From Symsagittifera roscoffensis (Eukaryota; Xenacoelomorpha; Acoela; Convolutidae), in assembly GCF_963678635.1 (NCBI RefSeq), contig NW_026971320.1:1-34770 (forward strand): a DNA stretch of 34,770 nt. Reading direction: 5' to 3'. The position numbers and the translations under genes are program-made. Below the pieces are notes generated by a model. That model was given only the letters and a program-made list of their open reading frames with translations, was not told where the DNA came from and searched no databases. Numbering within the stretch: position 1 is the first letter of the stretch; each line of letters starts with the position of its first letter. Shown piece by piece: positions 1 through 9,920 of the stretch.

Positions 1-2060
1 ATTTTGTTTGTTTTAGATGATTGAAAGAAGAAATCGTAAAAAGAAAAGTGAGACAAATATGATGAATGTTTAGTATGGTTTTAAGCTTATTATTTTAACT
101 ATTTGATTATTCCTCCAAAGGGTTGTTGTCGTCAAAAATCCATTCGGCATATTAGTGCGTTGAGTGTCTGATGATGCGAGGAGCTTGAAAAGCCTGCATA
201 TGGCATTTTATTTTGAAGGAGAGGCCAAATAAGCTCGTGTGCTCGGATGATGTTGTGTTCTTCAATATTGACTCAGAACTCTTGCGATGTATTTTGGTTT
301 AGGTTATACAGTGTGTGGTGGTATTTAGTACTGTGAATGTATTCTAGAATGTTGACTTCGATGGGCTGGACATATTCGTGGGGTATGATTAGTGGGCGGG
401 ACTCTTTAATATCAAAAAAGTTGGTTAGTGGGCAGGAAATATACGATTGTCATATGAGGTCACAGTAACGGAGGACGCCGTGTTTGTCAGTTTTTATTAT
501 ACAACAAGTGAAGTTTAGAAAGTATGGTGAAGTGTATTTGGAGTTAATGAATATGAAAATGTGTTGTGGGTATCGTGATGGTGTATTAGTTTTGCAGTGA
601 TGTTGAAAAAATTTATATTAGGCGTTTGCGTGGCTAACATACACTCGTGTGAGCAGTGCAAGTCACGTTCTTTTGGTGTGAGAAAAATAAAAGTGGGTGG
701 ATAATGATTAAACTTGTTAAAATAAAAATCATAAGCTTTGGTGTCTCGGAAAGCGTTAAAAACTATCGTTTTCTTTATTCAAGCTGTTAATTACAAATAC
801 ATATTGTGATATCCGAAAAAATAGTCAGTTAAATAGGGATTAGTATTTTCAACTTCTTCAAGGACTGTGTCTTTCATATGTCTTGCAAAAGCGTGATCAT
901 AGTGATTATTTGAAAATCTGTTTACTTTTTATGCAACAAATTTTTTTAATGTTTGTGTCAGTTCTGTGGTTGTGAGTTGTTTTTCATGCAGTTCTGCTGT
1001 TAGTTCGTGTAGTCGGAATTGTTACAATCCATTATGGCTGGGGTACTGCATAAGGGGAGTGCTAGTGGATTAGTGAAGTGACATTTTGGGGTCCATGATA
1101 ATGTGGGAACTAGAATGTACTCATCAAGGTAAGTTCGTTGGTCGTTGTTAGTGGTCTGATAGTGAAGGGTTTGTGGGAGGAAGGGTATGTTATTTTTTAA
1201 AAACTCCTTAGTGTCTGTGTGAAGTGAGTGAAGGGAAAACAGTCGGGGTGGTCGAGAATGATGAAGTAATTGGGTAATGGGGTACTTTCGGTTAAATACT
1301 CGGTGGTCACGGGTTTCTTATACTGTAAAGGCTGGGTTGGAGGATTCGGAGGCTGTAAGTTGATGGAATTGTCAAGTTTGTGCTATAATTTTTCATTGAC
1401 GGGGCTATGGGGGTGAGTTTGATCACTTGTCTTTGGTAATAGGATTGAAGTTGAGTGTGTGTAGGAAGAAGGAGCTGGGAAAGTTTCATCGGGAGTTGGG
1501 GTGTGGATTGGACAAAAAGTTGTTTGCGAAGTAATAGACGGGCTGGGCTCAGAGTTCTGAAATTCGTATGGGTTTTCGATACCGGAACTACTAAGATTGG
1601 AAGTGGTGTGAAAAACTGTGTTTTAGGAATTATCAGAACCCATGCTTGGTGAATTAGTAGTGAATGAGGGTAAATGAGTAGAACCTAGGTCAAAAACGGT
1701 TATGCTAGAAAAGTGATTTTGGAGGTTGGATGGATAAGAAAGGGAACGTTCGAGGGATCTGAATTGGCGGCTCATTGTGGGTTAAAAATTGTTGTTCTGA
1801 GAACGAAAAATAGTGGTATGTGTCTGTTCTTCTATTTGTTCATGTGTGTCTTCTATATTTGGTTGGTGGGCTACTATCTGAGTTACTTGGCTTTGTGGGT
1901 AGCTAAGAATAGTAGAGATGTGGTCTATTTTTGCTGTATTTTTATAACTTCGTGGTACTAAAGATAATGGATGGTTATTAAAAAATTTGTGTTAATATGT
2001 TGCAGTAGGGGTTGTATTTTTGTTGTCTTGTGAAGTATCGTATGCATTTGGTGTGCTTGA
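1..2060 (-). pseudogene. Element A: decayed env-position ORF, C-terminal part
   Basis: On the minus strand this stretch translates into long, mostly open segments broken by occasional stops and frameshifts. From upstream to downstream these are a Ser/Thr/Pro-rich part (about 1960-1310), a segment with LPQTLHYQTTNND and a Cys-containing part (1200-1020), a heptad-like helix (LHELTAELHEKQL, about 1020-960), a Cys-rich part with CSHEC (about 640), and a hydrophobic run near the end (FIIFVSLFFLRFLL, about 80-30) that could be a membrane segment. It lies 3' of the integrase of the same element, where Gypsy-type elements may carry an env-like gene. The order of coiled coil, Cys-rich ectodomain and C-terminal hydrophobic segment fits an envelope-like protein, but I recognise no specific family. 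The coding sense is well supported; the env identity is inference. Confidence 0.5.
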
Positions 2061-4060
2061 TAATTTTTTTTTACTTTTCACTTACCTAAGCGTCCAAAGG
2101 ATTTTTTTAAATTGAGAGTTGTGCTACACTTTGCAGGCAAAAAGCGTGCTACACTTACTTGTTCGTTGACTCATGTTTATATTGCGCTTGTGCTATAGAT
2201 TCTTTTTAAAGTTGGGAAGAGAAAACCAAAAAAAAGTTAAACATCGCATATAAGATAGTTAATCTTTCTAAGATGTAATAGGGAAATAGAAAAGCGACAA
2301 ATTCGTTTTTTAAGTTTACAAAAACCAAACAATTATTTTGTGAAATGACATGTGGACGATATCTTGTAATCTTTTGTATATGTAAAGTATCCGCTATATT
2401 CGTGTGCAGAGATGTCTGAAAATTTTGCAGTTGCGGCAATTTTTATTAAATTTTGAGTTTTTGATTGTCTTTTCAATGTGTCCATTTTCGTAAGATGTTT
2501 TTCAGTCGTGATGGTGATGATCTGGATATATAGCTTTTGGTTGTGACATAATTGTGAGGTATGGGTTGAGAATGGAGTACAACTGTAAATTTTGTGGCTT
2601 TTTCTAGATCCACATGGGACAGATGTATCACGAAATTGCGTTCTTCTAGAAAGTGTATCGACAAAATGAACCTTTTTTGTAGAGAATAAGCATTCTTTAT
2701 CACCGATTTTGTCTTCAAAAACATATAAGGGTGATCTATTTTAGTACATGCGAAGTAACATGGCAATTTTTCTTTCGTTAACAAGGAAATCTGATCTATA
2801 TTTAGCTTGGTAAGGTATTTTTCATATGGCTAGTGCAAGTGGATGTAGGGTTTGTGTTCGTTCTAGTTATCGTTCTAGTTAAATTTGAAGGTATGTTTGT
2901 TTATTTTCCATTCATTTGAGATTTTGTAAGGATTTATGTTAGATCTTATTTTAACAGGATTTCGTTTTTTAAAGGGAATTGATTCAATGAAATCTTTTTG
3001 ATGAAAATAAATCTTTCTTGTGCGAACTCTTTTAACTTGAAACGTGGTACATGTGTCTTCAGGGAACCGAACAATGGTTGCTTGTGTTCTTTTGGTAGGA
3101 TCGGAATAACCTTAGTCATTTTTGCAAGGTCAGCGTAACCTTTTATAAATTGTTTTGTCTTTTGAATCTAATGATAAAGGTTCTTTTTCTTATTGAGCTT
3201 TCCAATCAAAAAACATTATTTCTTGATTTCTTTTTTTTTGTGTCTGATTTACAATTAGAAGTGTTTTTTATCCCGATGTGTGGTATCCAATTTTCTTATC
3301 ATGTAGTTCATACCTTAATCTTCCATATGCGTTGTGGAACGGAAATTTTTTGTCAGATTTTCTTGGTATCTTTCAAAATCTGTTTGGTAAACAGAGTGAA
3401 AAAAACTTGAAAAATTACGAATTTCTGAATTGTACATTTGTTTGTGTTTAACTTTAATCGTTTGAGCTCGTTTAACAGGGATATACAAGTAGAAGTCTGT
3501 CTATGTTGCTTTGATAGAAGTCTTCGTGATCGATTCTCTTTTTGTTTCCACTTGAGACTTGGGAAAATGTATTTTTCTCTGAAAACTTTGCTGTGAGTTT
3601 ATGTCATGGTAAGGTTGCAGCTCGGGCTTTCGTATAAAATGTCGCTACTATATTTGTAGTTTCTTTTTCTTGTGGTTCTGGTTTGCATTGAGGCACGTAG
3701 TTCATGGGGCATGTATGTGGTGTTTTTTGTCAACTTTTCACAGTCATAATAAGTAACGAATAAACCGTGTGGTCCCATTCGAGGAGAGGGATTACGATGG
3801 GATGTTGGTACTAAAACAAAAAGGGGAGAGTGGGTTTATTGTAAAAAAAATTAAAAGATACATCTGTAGGACAGTACCGAATATGGAATATTGAATGTTA
3901 TGTATCCAAGTGTGATTTTTTTGTTTATCTATCGTTATTATGATAAGTTCTGTTGTGATAACTGGGGGAGTTCAAGATTGAGCTGTTATATTTGGTGAAG
4001 CTAGGGGTAGAGAGTGATTTATTAAAATTTCTTATTTTTTTTTAAATTCAAAATTAAGTG
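2061..4060 (-). pseudogene. Element A: decayed env-position ORF, N-terminal part
   Basis: Minus-strand reading gives several coding-like segments in shifting frames. A 103-codon open segment at 2784-2473 contains HFLEERNFVIHLSHVDLEKA. A 77-codon one lies at 2439-2206. A further open segment at about 3140-2950 starts GYADLAKMTKV. Sequence at about 3720-3340 is also coding-like but shifted. The composition (minus strand C- and A-rich, plus strand G- and T-rich) continues unchanged into the integrase part of element A, which supports one decayed unit. I do not recognise a domain. It could be the N-terminal part of the env-position ORF or a second accessory ORF. No intact start or splice structure can be defined. 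Confidence 0.38.
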
Positions 4061-4066
4061 TTAATT

Positions 4067-4781
4067 TGTCTGTTGTAAGGATCTGTATATTGTGTATTTG
4101 CACTCTCTATGGATAGTTTCTGTATGTAACCTGTTGAGTACCCAATTGATGTTGAGTGCCAAATGATGTAATCTGTTGCTATCAAGATATTGACCAAATA
4201 AGGGAGGGGTTGCTTCAAATGCATTCCAATCTAATCGTACAGGTATATTGTTGGTTAAGAGTTCTCTGAATCTATCATCTAAATTTGTAGGGAAATTTAG
4301 TGGAAATGTTGTGGTTGGAGTTTGACTTTTTGTTGAAAGGGTTGAAGGTAGTGATAAAGTATCTGGTAGTGACAAAGATGTATCAGATCAGATAACTATA
4401 GGGTAAATGATGTAAACTATAGGGTAAATGATGTAATTATGTCTGTTGTAAGGATCTGTACATTGTGTTCTTGCAGTCTTTGTGGATAGTGTGTCTGTAT
4501 TGTAACATGCTGAGTACTGAATTGATGTTGAATGCCAAAAGATGTAATTTGTTGCTATCAAGATAATGACCGAATAAGGTAAGGGTTGCCACAAATGTAC
4601 TCCAATCTAATCGTACAGGTATTTGTTGGTTAAGAGTTCTTTATACCTATCATCTAAATTTGTAGGGAAATTTAGTGGAAATGTTGAGGTTAGAGTTTGA
4701 CTTTTTGTTGAAAGGTGTTGAATGTAGTGATAAAGTATCTGGTAGTGACAAAGATGATTCAGATCAGATAACTATAGGGTA
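4067..4781 (-). repeat. 373-bp tandem duplication in the 3' tail of element A
   Basis: Two head-to-tail copies start with the same words (TGTCTGTTGTAAGGATCTGTA at 4067 and 4440) and end with GATAACTATAGGGTAA (near 4390 and 4766). A 21-bp unit (AACTATAGGGTAAATGATGT) is itself doubled at 4394-4437 at the junction. On the minus strand copy 1 is open for 104 codons (4375-4061: FPLNFPTNLDDRF, then LDWNAFEATPPLFGQYLDS). Copy 2 encodes the same peptide with frameshifts. The copies differ at many positions, so the duplication is not recent. It lies between the integrase tail and the env-position ORF. Confidence 0.8.
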
Positions 4782-5769
4782 ATTTACTAAGTTTAGCTCA
4801 CCATCAATGAAAGCTAGTGTAATCCAATGTGGGAGACGTTGCGGTGATGTTGTGGGGATAAAGGAATTTTCACGAACTCGTTCAGATGCGAAGGTTGATC
4901 CTAAATAATCTGATGGTATGTTTGGAGTGCTTTGTTGTGAACTTGTTTGTAATGGTGGGGGTACTTTTAATCGTATTAATGGCAATTGTCAGAGGATTTG
5001 AGGATGGTGATGAGGGTATATTGAAATGAGCTTTTTAATTTTTGATTCTAATATTTGTGTTGAACAGTTTATATCATATTTTTGTTGATAGTTATCGTCT
5101 GAGTTGTGGTGGACAAGCTTTAGTCCTGCAACGGCGTATAACTGTGTTTCTTCACGAAGAGCGTGTTCTTTTGGGTTATATGGTAGAAAAAAATTGTTTC
5201 GGTGTTGAACAATTTCCTTTTTTTGATACAAATAAATTTGTATGTTATATCTGTGGGTTTGTCATTAATCTGAAATGATCCTTTTCGGATTGGATGTGAA
5301 TTTTCAGATATTCCTTTTTGTGTTACAAAATTCAGTATAAAGAGATGTGTTCCGGTTTTCAAGTTTGTAGCTGGTGTGAATCGTAAACTGATTTGTGATT
5401 GACTATTTTGTCTTTGTAATAGGTTTTTTGGCTGTTTTTCGATAAAATTTATTGTGTTTTTATTTCTATATATAATTCATTCCGTATTTGTGCAAAAGGC
5501 TGATTTTAGGATTTGCGGGTGATGAAAACGATCTTCATCGTGCGTATGTAATGGTATGTTATAAGAATTGCTTCGTTTTTATGTTGGCAAATACCTTGTT
5601 TATTTTTAGATGAATTTGCTATAAACATTAATGGTTTCCGTAGTTTTTGATTGTAAACCATTTCATAAGATGATAGACCTAGAGTTTTTGTTAACTGTGA
5701 GTTATAAGCTAATGGGAATAATTTCACGTCTATTCTCCTTTCAGAATTGTTTGTATCCTTTCCATTTGC
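4764..5769 (-). pseudogene. Element A: Ty3/Gypsy integrase, C-terminal half and tail
   Basis: Minus-strand reading from 5755 downwards begins DVKLFPLAYNSQLTKTLGLS, followed by YEMVYNQKLRKP. This is the end of the catalytic core and the 'AYN...SPYE.VFG..PR' block of Gypsy-type integrases. After stops and shifts it continues with KGISENSHPIRKGSFQINDK (about 5320-5260, a GPY/F-like C-terminal module) and, in another frame, KKEIVQHRNNFFLPYNPKEH (5222-5163). A low-complexity tail follows (4985-4764; RLKVPPPLQTSSQQS). The first half of the same gene lies beyond the fold-back element at 22459-22960. The gene is broken by the insertion at 5776 and by several independent stops, so it is inactive. Confidence 0.82.
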
Positions 5770-5775
5770 GATATA
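5770..5775. repeat. Target-site duplication, left copy (GATATA)
   Basis: GATATA directly precedes the left tip AGTAGTATTG and recurs directly after the right tip CAATACTACT at 22453. With 6 bp the element ends are exactly symmetric. A 7-bp reading (GATATAA) is possible but makes the ends asymmetric by one base. The same duplicated target on two otherwise unrelated flanks is direct evidence of insertion. Confidence 0.8.
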
Positions 5776-5782
5776 AGTAGTA

Positions 5783-5997
5783 TTGTATCGTGTCCCGGAT
5801 CCTAAGGGGGGGTTGGTCCTTCCTAAGGGGGGGGGGTCCTCACGTAAAGCAAAATCCTAGGAAAGGGGTCCTTAATTTTTTTGGAGGACCCTCAACCTAG
5901 GATTTTGTAAACGAAAGAAATTTTCCACCCAAAAAGCAGAAGACTCCCTACTTAGGATCTTGCTAAGTTTGGCTTAACAACAAGGGACACGATACAA
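5783..5997. repeat. Left terminal 215-bp hairpin module
   Basis: The module starts with TTGTATCGTGTCCC (5783-5796) and ends with its exact reverse complement GGGACACGATACAA (5984-5997), so each tip of the big element is itself a small inverted-repeat unit. Inside are several variants of the palindromic word ATCCTAGGAT (GGATCCTAAGG, AAATCCTAGGA, CCTAGGATTTTG, CTTAGGATC) and two G-runs (7 and 10 G). It looks like a MITE-like unit or a compound transposase/telomere-type end. The inverted copy is at 22228-22445. Confidence 0.8.
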
Positions 5998-7219
5998 AAT
6001 TCTTTCTAATTCCAAATTTTGGGGTCCTAACTATTCATCCTGGTTAATTACATGAATCATATTAATTGGTATATTTATTTCGGGCAAATGAACTTTCGAC
6101 CTAGTTGAAATTTTTTGGTAAACAGGGAATTGATTTTTATGATAATAAAAATTCGCCGGCAACTTTAGCAGCGTAGCTTAACTGTAAACAGCAGGAAACT
6201 AATACCTTAACTTGACCTATATTTTATGGCGAAAAGGCAGTAAATTGAAATAACTCTCCAAAAACGGCGGCCATTTCTGGGCAAGTTATAGCAAATTGTA
6301 AAATTGCCAAATTTTGAAACGAGAAAATTGAAATTAGAGGGAACTTGGTGTTTTTTAGGATATTGATAATTAACTTATACATTTTAGAGGATTTTCAACT
6401 ATACAAAAAAAAACTGAAGGTTCCAAACCGGGGAAAAACAGTATGTTGTGTTTCTCTAGAGGGTAATGGAAGTTTCAGTGGGGAAAAAGACGAGTAGAAA
6501 AAGGAAATGAGTAAAAGAATATCAAAAAATGAACCGAGCTTTTGTCAAAAACTTGGTGCATTTCTACAAATCAAAAGTGTTTCCGGTACTGCATTTGGTT
6601 ATTTACCACCGGAAACTAGACAAGTCTAAAAGTATCTGCTAGGTATCTTTTATCTTCGCTGGCGGATATTTAGCAGCTCGGAGAGGCGCTGGAAAAAACA
6701 ATGAAATTGGGAAAAACTGAGTTTTTCCAATTGATTCAGAAATAATTCAAGAAATTTATACGTCCTTTAAATAAACTTACTATGACAGTTCTAACCAAAG
6801 AATTTTTTCTTGCTTTTTCTCACTCTTTGTAAATTCTAAAAAGCTTATTTGCGTCGTTTAAATTAGGTTGAGACTTTATGGCGGCTTAATTGGTATGAAA
6901 AACTGTTCCTTGGGAAAATACGTGAACGACTCCAAGTTTATATTATTGCACGCTTTTTTGCACGATGCAGCCGTATTTAAATATGAACTTGAACTTAACA
7001 GGAGTGTCCAACGTACTGTTATATGTTGCCCGGGTTTTCTAACCACAGTTTTCTGGGCCATTCGGGTGGAAAAATTTACTGTCTTTTCAATAACTTGAAA
7101 AAACCAAGTCTGTCATTGATTAGTTTACCTGCACAATCGCATGCAGTTAACTTTTGAACACTGGCAGTCTCTAGCTCTGCCATGTGCACAACACCACATG
7201 TCTACAAACCATTGATCTC
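5998..7219. repeat. Outer arm segment, left (highly conserved between arms)
   Basis: 1.2 kb of non-repetitive, AT-rich sequence pairing with about 21009-22227. Over about 360 bp (6860-7219) I count about four substitutions against the right arm, roughly 99% identity, much higher than the inner arm. It contains a small hairpin (AATTGGGAAAAACT with AGTTTTTCCAATT, about 6706-6733). The only open frames longer than 60 codons are the overlapping pair described at 6868-7098. Confidence 0.75.
6868..7098 (+). CDS. Small mirrored ORF, 76 codons, unknown
   Basis: The ORF begins MRLYGGLIGMKNCSLGKYVN and contains no recognised domain. It is repeated in the right arm (21357-21127, minus strand) with one amino-acid change (Leu to Phe in KYELELN). 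On the opposite strand a 61-codon frame (7061-6876; MAQKTVVRKPGQHITV) is also open in both arms, with two changes (Ser to Asn, Lys to Arg). Conservation here reflects the near identity of the whole outer segment, so it does not by itself show that the frame is translated. There is no visible promoter or splice context. It could be a short structural or DNA-binding peptide, or simply noncoding DNA. Confidence 0.2.
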   Translation: MRLYGGLIGMKNCSLGKYVNDSKFILLHAFLHDAAVFKYELELNRSVQRTVICCPGFLTTVFWAIRVEKFTVFSIT

Positions 7220-7562
7220 AAATAAACTTTTTTTCCCTCTGCCAAATAATTAGTTTGTGTTTGAGACCTAAATAACTGGAACTTTAAAAACTTTTCAGCA
7301 GTCTCGTTTTAGTTAATGGCCTTGAGAACGGTTTCACGGTGTGAATAGCATTCGATTGAGCTGTTAAGTTGTTCAAGGAAAACTTACTGATTTTCTGGTT
7401 TGCCTATTCATCATTTATCAAATGATTTAAAAACTGGCTGACTTATCTTTTAATTATTTTTTTTGTTCAACTACTCCTAGCTTACTTCCTCGAACTAACT
7501 TTTGAACTTTATTTTTACTTACTCTTGATTCACACTCTATTCACTTAACGTTTTTCCTTTTT
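7220..7562. other. 343-bp segment present only in the left arm
   Basis: Left arm: ...ACCATTGATCTC, then 343 bp, then TCTTGATCAATGTTATGC... In the right arm (about 21000-21015) the two flanks join directly as ATTGATCTC/TCTTGATCAATG. Short GATC-containing similarity at the two edges suggests a deletion from the right arm, although an insertion into the left cannot be excluded. The segment is AT-rich and I see no gene in it. Confidence 0.75.
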
Positions 7563-7779
7563 TCTTGATCAATGTTATGCTTTGGATTTTTTAACTTTAT
7601 TTTACTTGACATTGCTTTACTTCAAAATACTTAAGATCATACTTAGTTGAAACTTAAAAACGAACTTACCAACATCCGTTTTACTTATATACTAACATAA
7701 ATGCAGTTTGCATAGATGCATTCATTTATACACACATATTTGGATTCATACAGACAGACAAAACAACAAGCTTACATCG

Positions 7780-9620
7780 ATTTACTTTGCCTAACTTTAC
7801 TTCTCTTACTTTAGTCAATGTTTTACATAATTCATCTTTACTCAACATCACCTAATGAACTTTACTTTGATATTTCCACTGCATTTTGCGCTCTTTCCTT
7901 ACCTTACTTTACTTTGCCTCACTTTATCTTACTTTCTTTTACTTTACCAACTCACATACTCACTTACTCACTTACTTATTTACGTACTTACTTATTCACT
8001 TACTTAACTACCTACCTACTTACTTACTTACTTTCTTTCTTTTTTACCTACTTATTTTCTGACTTACTCACTTACTTACCGACTTACTTACTTATTTACT
8101 CAGTTCTTTTTCGCTTACTCACTTACTGACTTACTTTTTACTTACCTAATTACTTACTTACTTGTTTTCTTACTTACTCACTCACTTGCTTACCGACTTA
8201 CTTACTCACTTACTTACTCACTTCTTTTTCACTTACTCACTTACTTTTTTACTGATTTAATTTTTACCTACCTACTTACTCACTTACTTACCGACTTACC
8301 TACTTACTTATTCATTTCTTTTTCACTTACTTACTTACTGACTTTCTTTTTACTTACCTAATTACTTACTTACTTTTTTTCTTACTTACTCATTCACTTA
8401 CTTATCGACTTACTAAGTTACTTGCTTACTCACTTACTTTTTTTTACTGACTTACTTTTTACCTACCTAATTACTTAATTACTTGTTGACTTTTTACTTG
8501 CTTCCCTACCTACTTACTTACTACTTTACTTACTTTTAAATCTACTTGCCTACCTCTTTTCTCATTTACCTACTTCATTTTTCGCTCACCATCTTACTTT
8601 TTACTGACTTACTTACCTGATTGCTTGCTGACTTTCGTACTTACTCCCATACTTACTTACTCTTTTCTTTCTTACAGTCATACAATTATGTCCGTTTTAC
8701 TTTTTTTTATTTAACTTACTTCTTTAGTCTTGTTTGTTTCAATTTAATTTTGCTTTGTTTTACCTTTGCTTTGTTTTACCAGTACTTCATCTCAGTCTAC
8801 TTAGTTTTATCTTACTTTCCTTTGTTTTCGTTGACTCACTAGCTTACTTATTTACTTACTTACCTACTTACTTTTTTGCTTACTTTTTTACTCACTTACA
8901 TACTACTGACTTATTGATTACTACTTTAACTACCTATTGACCTACTTACTTTTTATTTACGTACTTACTTACATATTTACTTACTTTCTTACTGAATTAT
9001 TTACTTCCTTTTTTACAAACTTACTTATTTACTTTCGGCCTAGTCACTTACTTGTTTTCAGTTTCAATTCTTTTTACATAAACCTAATTAAATTAGGGCT
9101 GTTTTACTGAATTTCTTTACTTTAATTCGCTTGACCTTACTTCTTTTACTATAATTTAAGTCTTATATATACCTAACTTTACTTTTAATACTGCCTCTAC
9201 TTTACTTTGCTTCGCTTTACTTTAATTAGTCTTAGTTTCTTTTACCTAATTTTTTTTACTGTATTTACTTAAACTCACAATATTCTTACTCACTTTACTT
9301 TACCCTACTTTTATTTTACATTATCTTCACTTTAGCTTACTTCACCTTGTTTTACTTTATTTTAGTTTAGTTTACTTACCCAACAATACTTCATACTCTA
9401 ACTTCTTTTCAATCAACTTCGTTGTTACTTTTTTTCTCAAAGTCTGTAACTAAATGGATGTACTTAGCTTTGTTCCTTTACTTTTTTTCATCTACACAAT
9501 CCTACTTACTCACCTAATTTTACTTTAATTTTCTTCTCTTTATTTTTTCTACCTATTTAACTTAACTTCACTTAAACCTATATACCTATACCTACTTAGT
9601 TGCCTGCTAAGTCATTTACC
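7780..9620. repeat. Degenerate TTAC/CTTA tetranucleotide field, left arm
   Basis: The field is dominated by CTTA, TTAC, CTCA and CTAC words with interruptions of T-runs. G is nearly absent from the plus strand between about 7880 and 8600. Longer super-units recur (for example TACTTACTCACTTACTTACCGACTTAC near 8060, 8190 and 8280). Open frames over 60 codons here translate the repeat as strings of Leu, Thr and Tyr, so I treat them as spurious. The reverse complement (GTAA, AAGT) occupies about 19010-20790. Confidence 0.88.
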
Positions 9621-9920
9621 ACCTTAAATAGATAATCATATAGATACTTTCTTACATACTCTCTGACATACTTATATTAAAATCTACACCAATACTTTTT
9701 AAAATTTCTAAATCCAAAATCCCATTGATCGATTAGATGGTGCAAGTGTTTCTGTTTATAGTAACAAAACGATCACTCAATTCCTGTAAAGTACCTTAAC
9801 CCAAAGTACAGTGGTAATGATAGGTACTTTAAAATTTCAGCACTTAAGCCAATTTTTTTTTATAAATAGCCATATCTATATCTAGTGAAATCTTTATTCC
9901 ATAAAACAAAAACTGAAATT
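9621..9920. other. Unique link between the two tetranucleotide fields, left arm
   Basis: 300 bp of non-repetitive AT-rich sequence including CCCATTGATCGATTAGATGG (9721-9740), mirrored at about 18697-18990 (18877-18896 for that word). I see no gene, promoter or RNA structure in it. Confidence 0.6.

Noticed and set aside
1455-1961. Plus-strand frames at 1455-1652 and 1713-1961
   Set aside because: The minus strand here is continuously coding-like and Ser/Thr/Pro-rich; the plus frames are its Trp/Gly/Val-rich complement.
7818-8940. Open frames rich in Leu, Thr and Tyr in the TTAC field (and mirrored at 19509-20446)
   Set aside because: They are direct translations of the tetranucleotide repeat with no other features.
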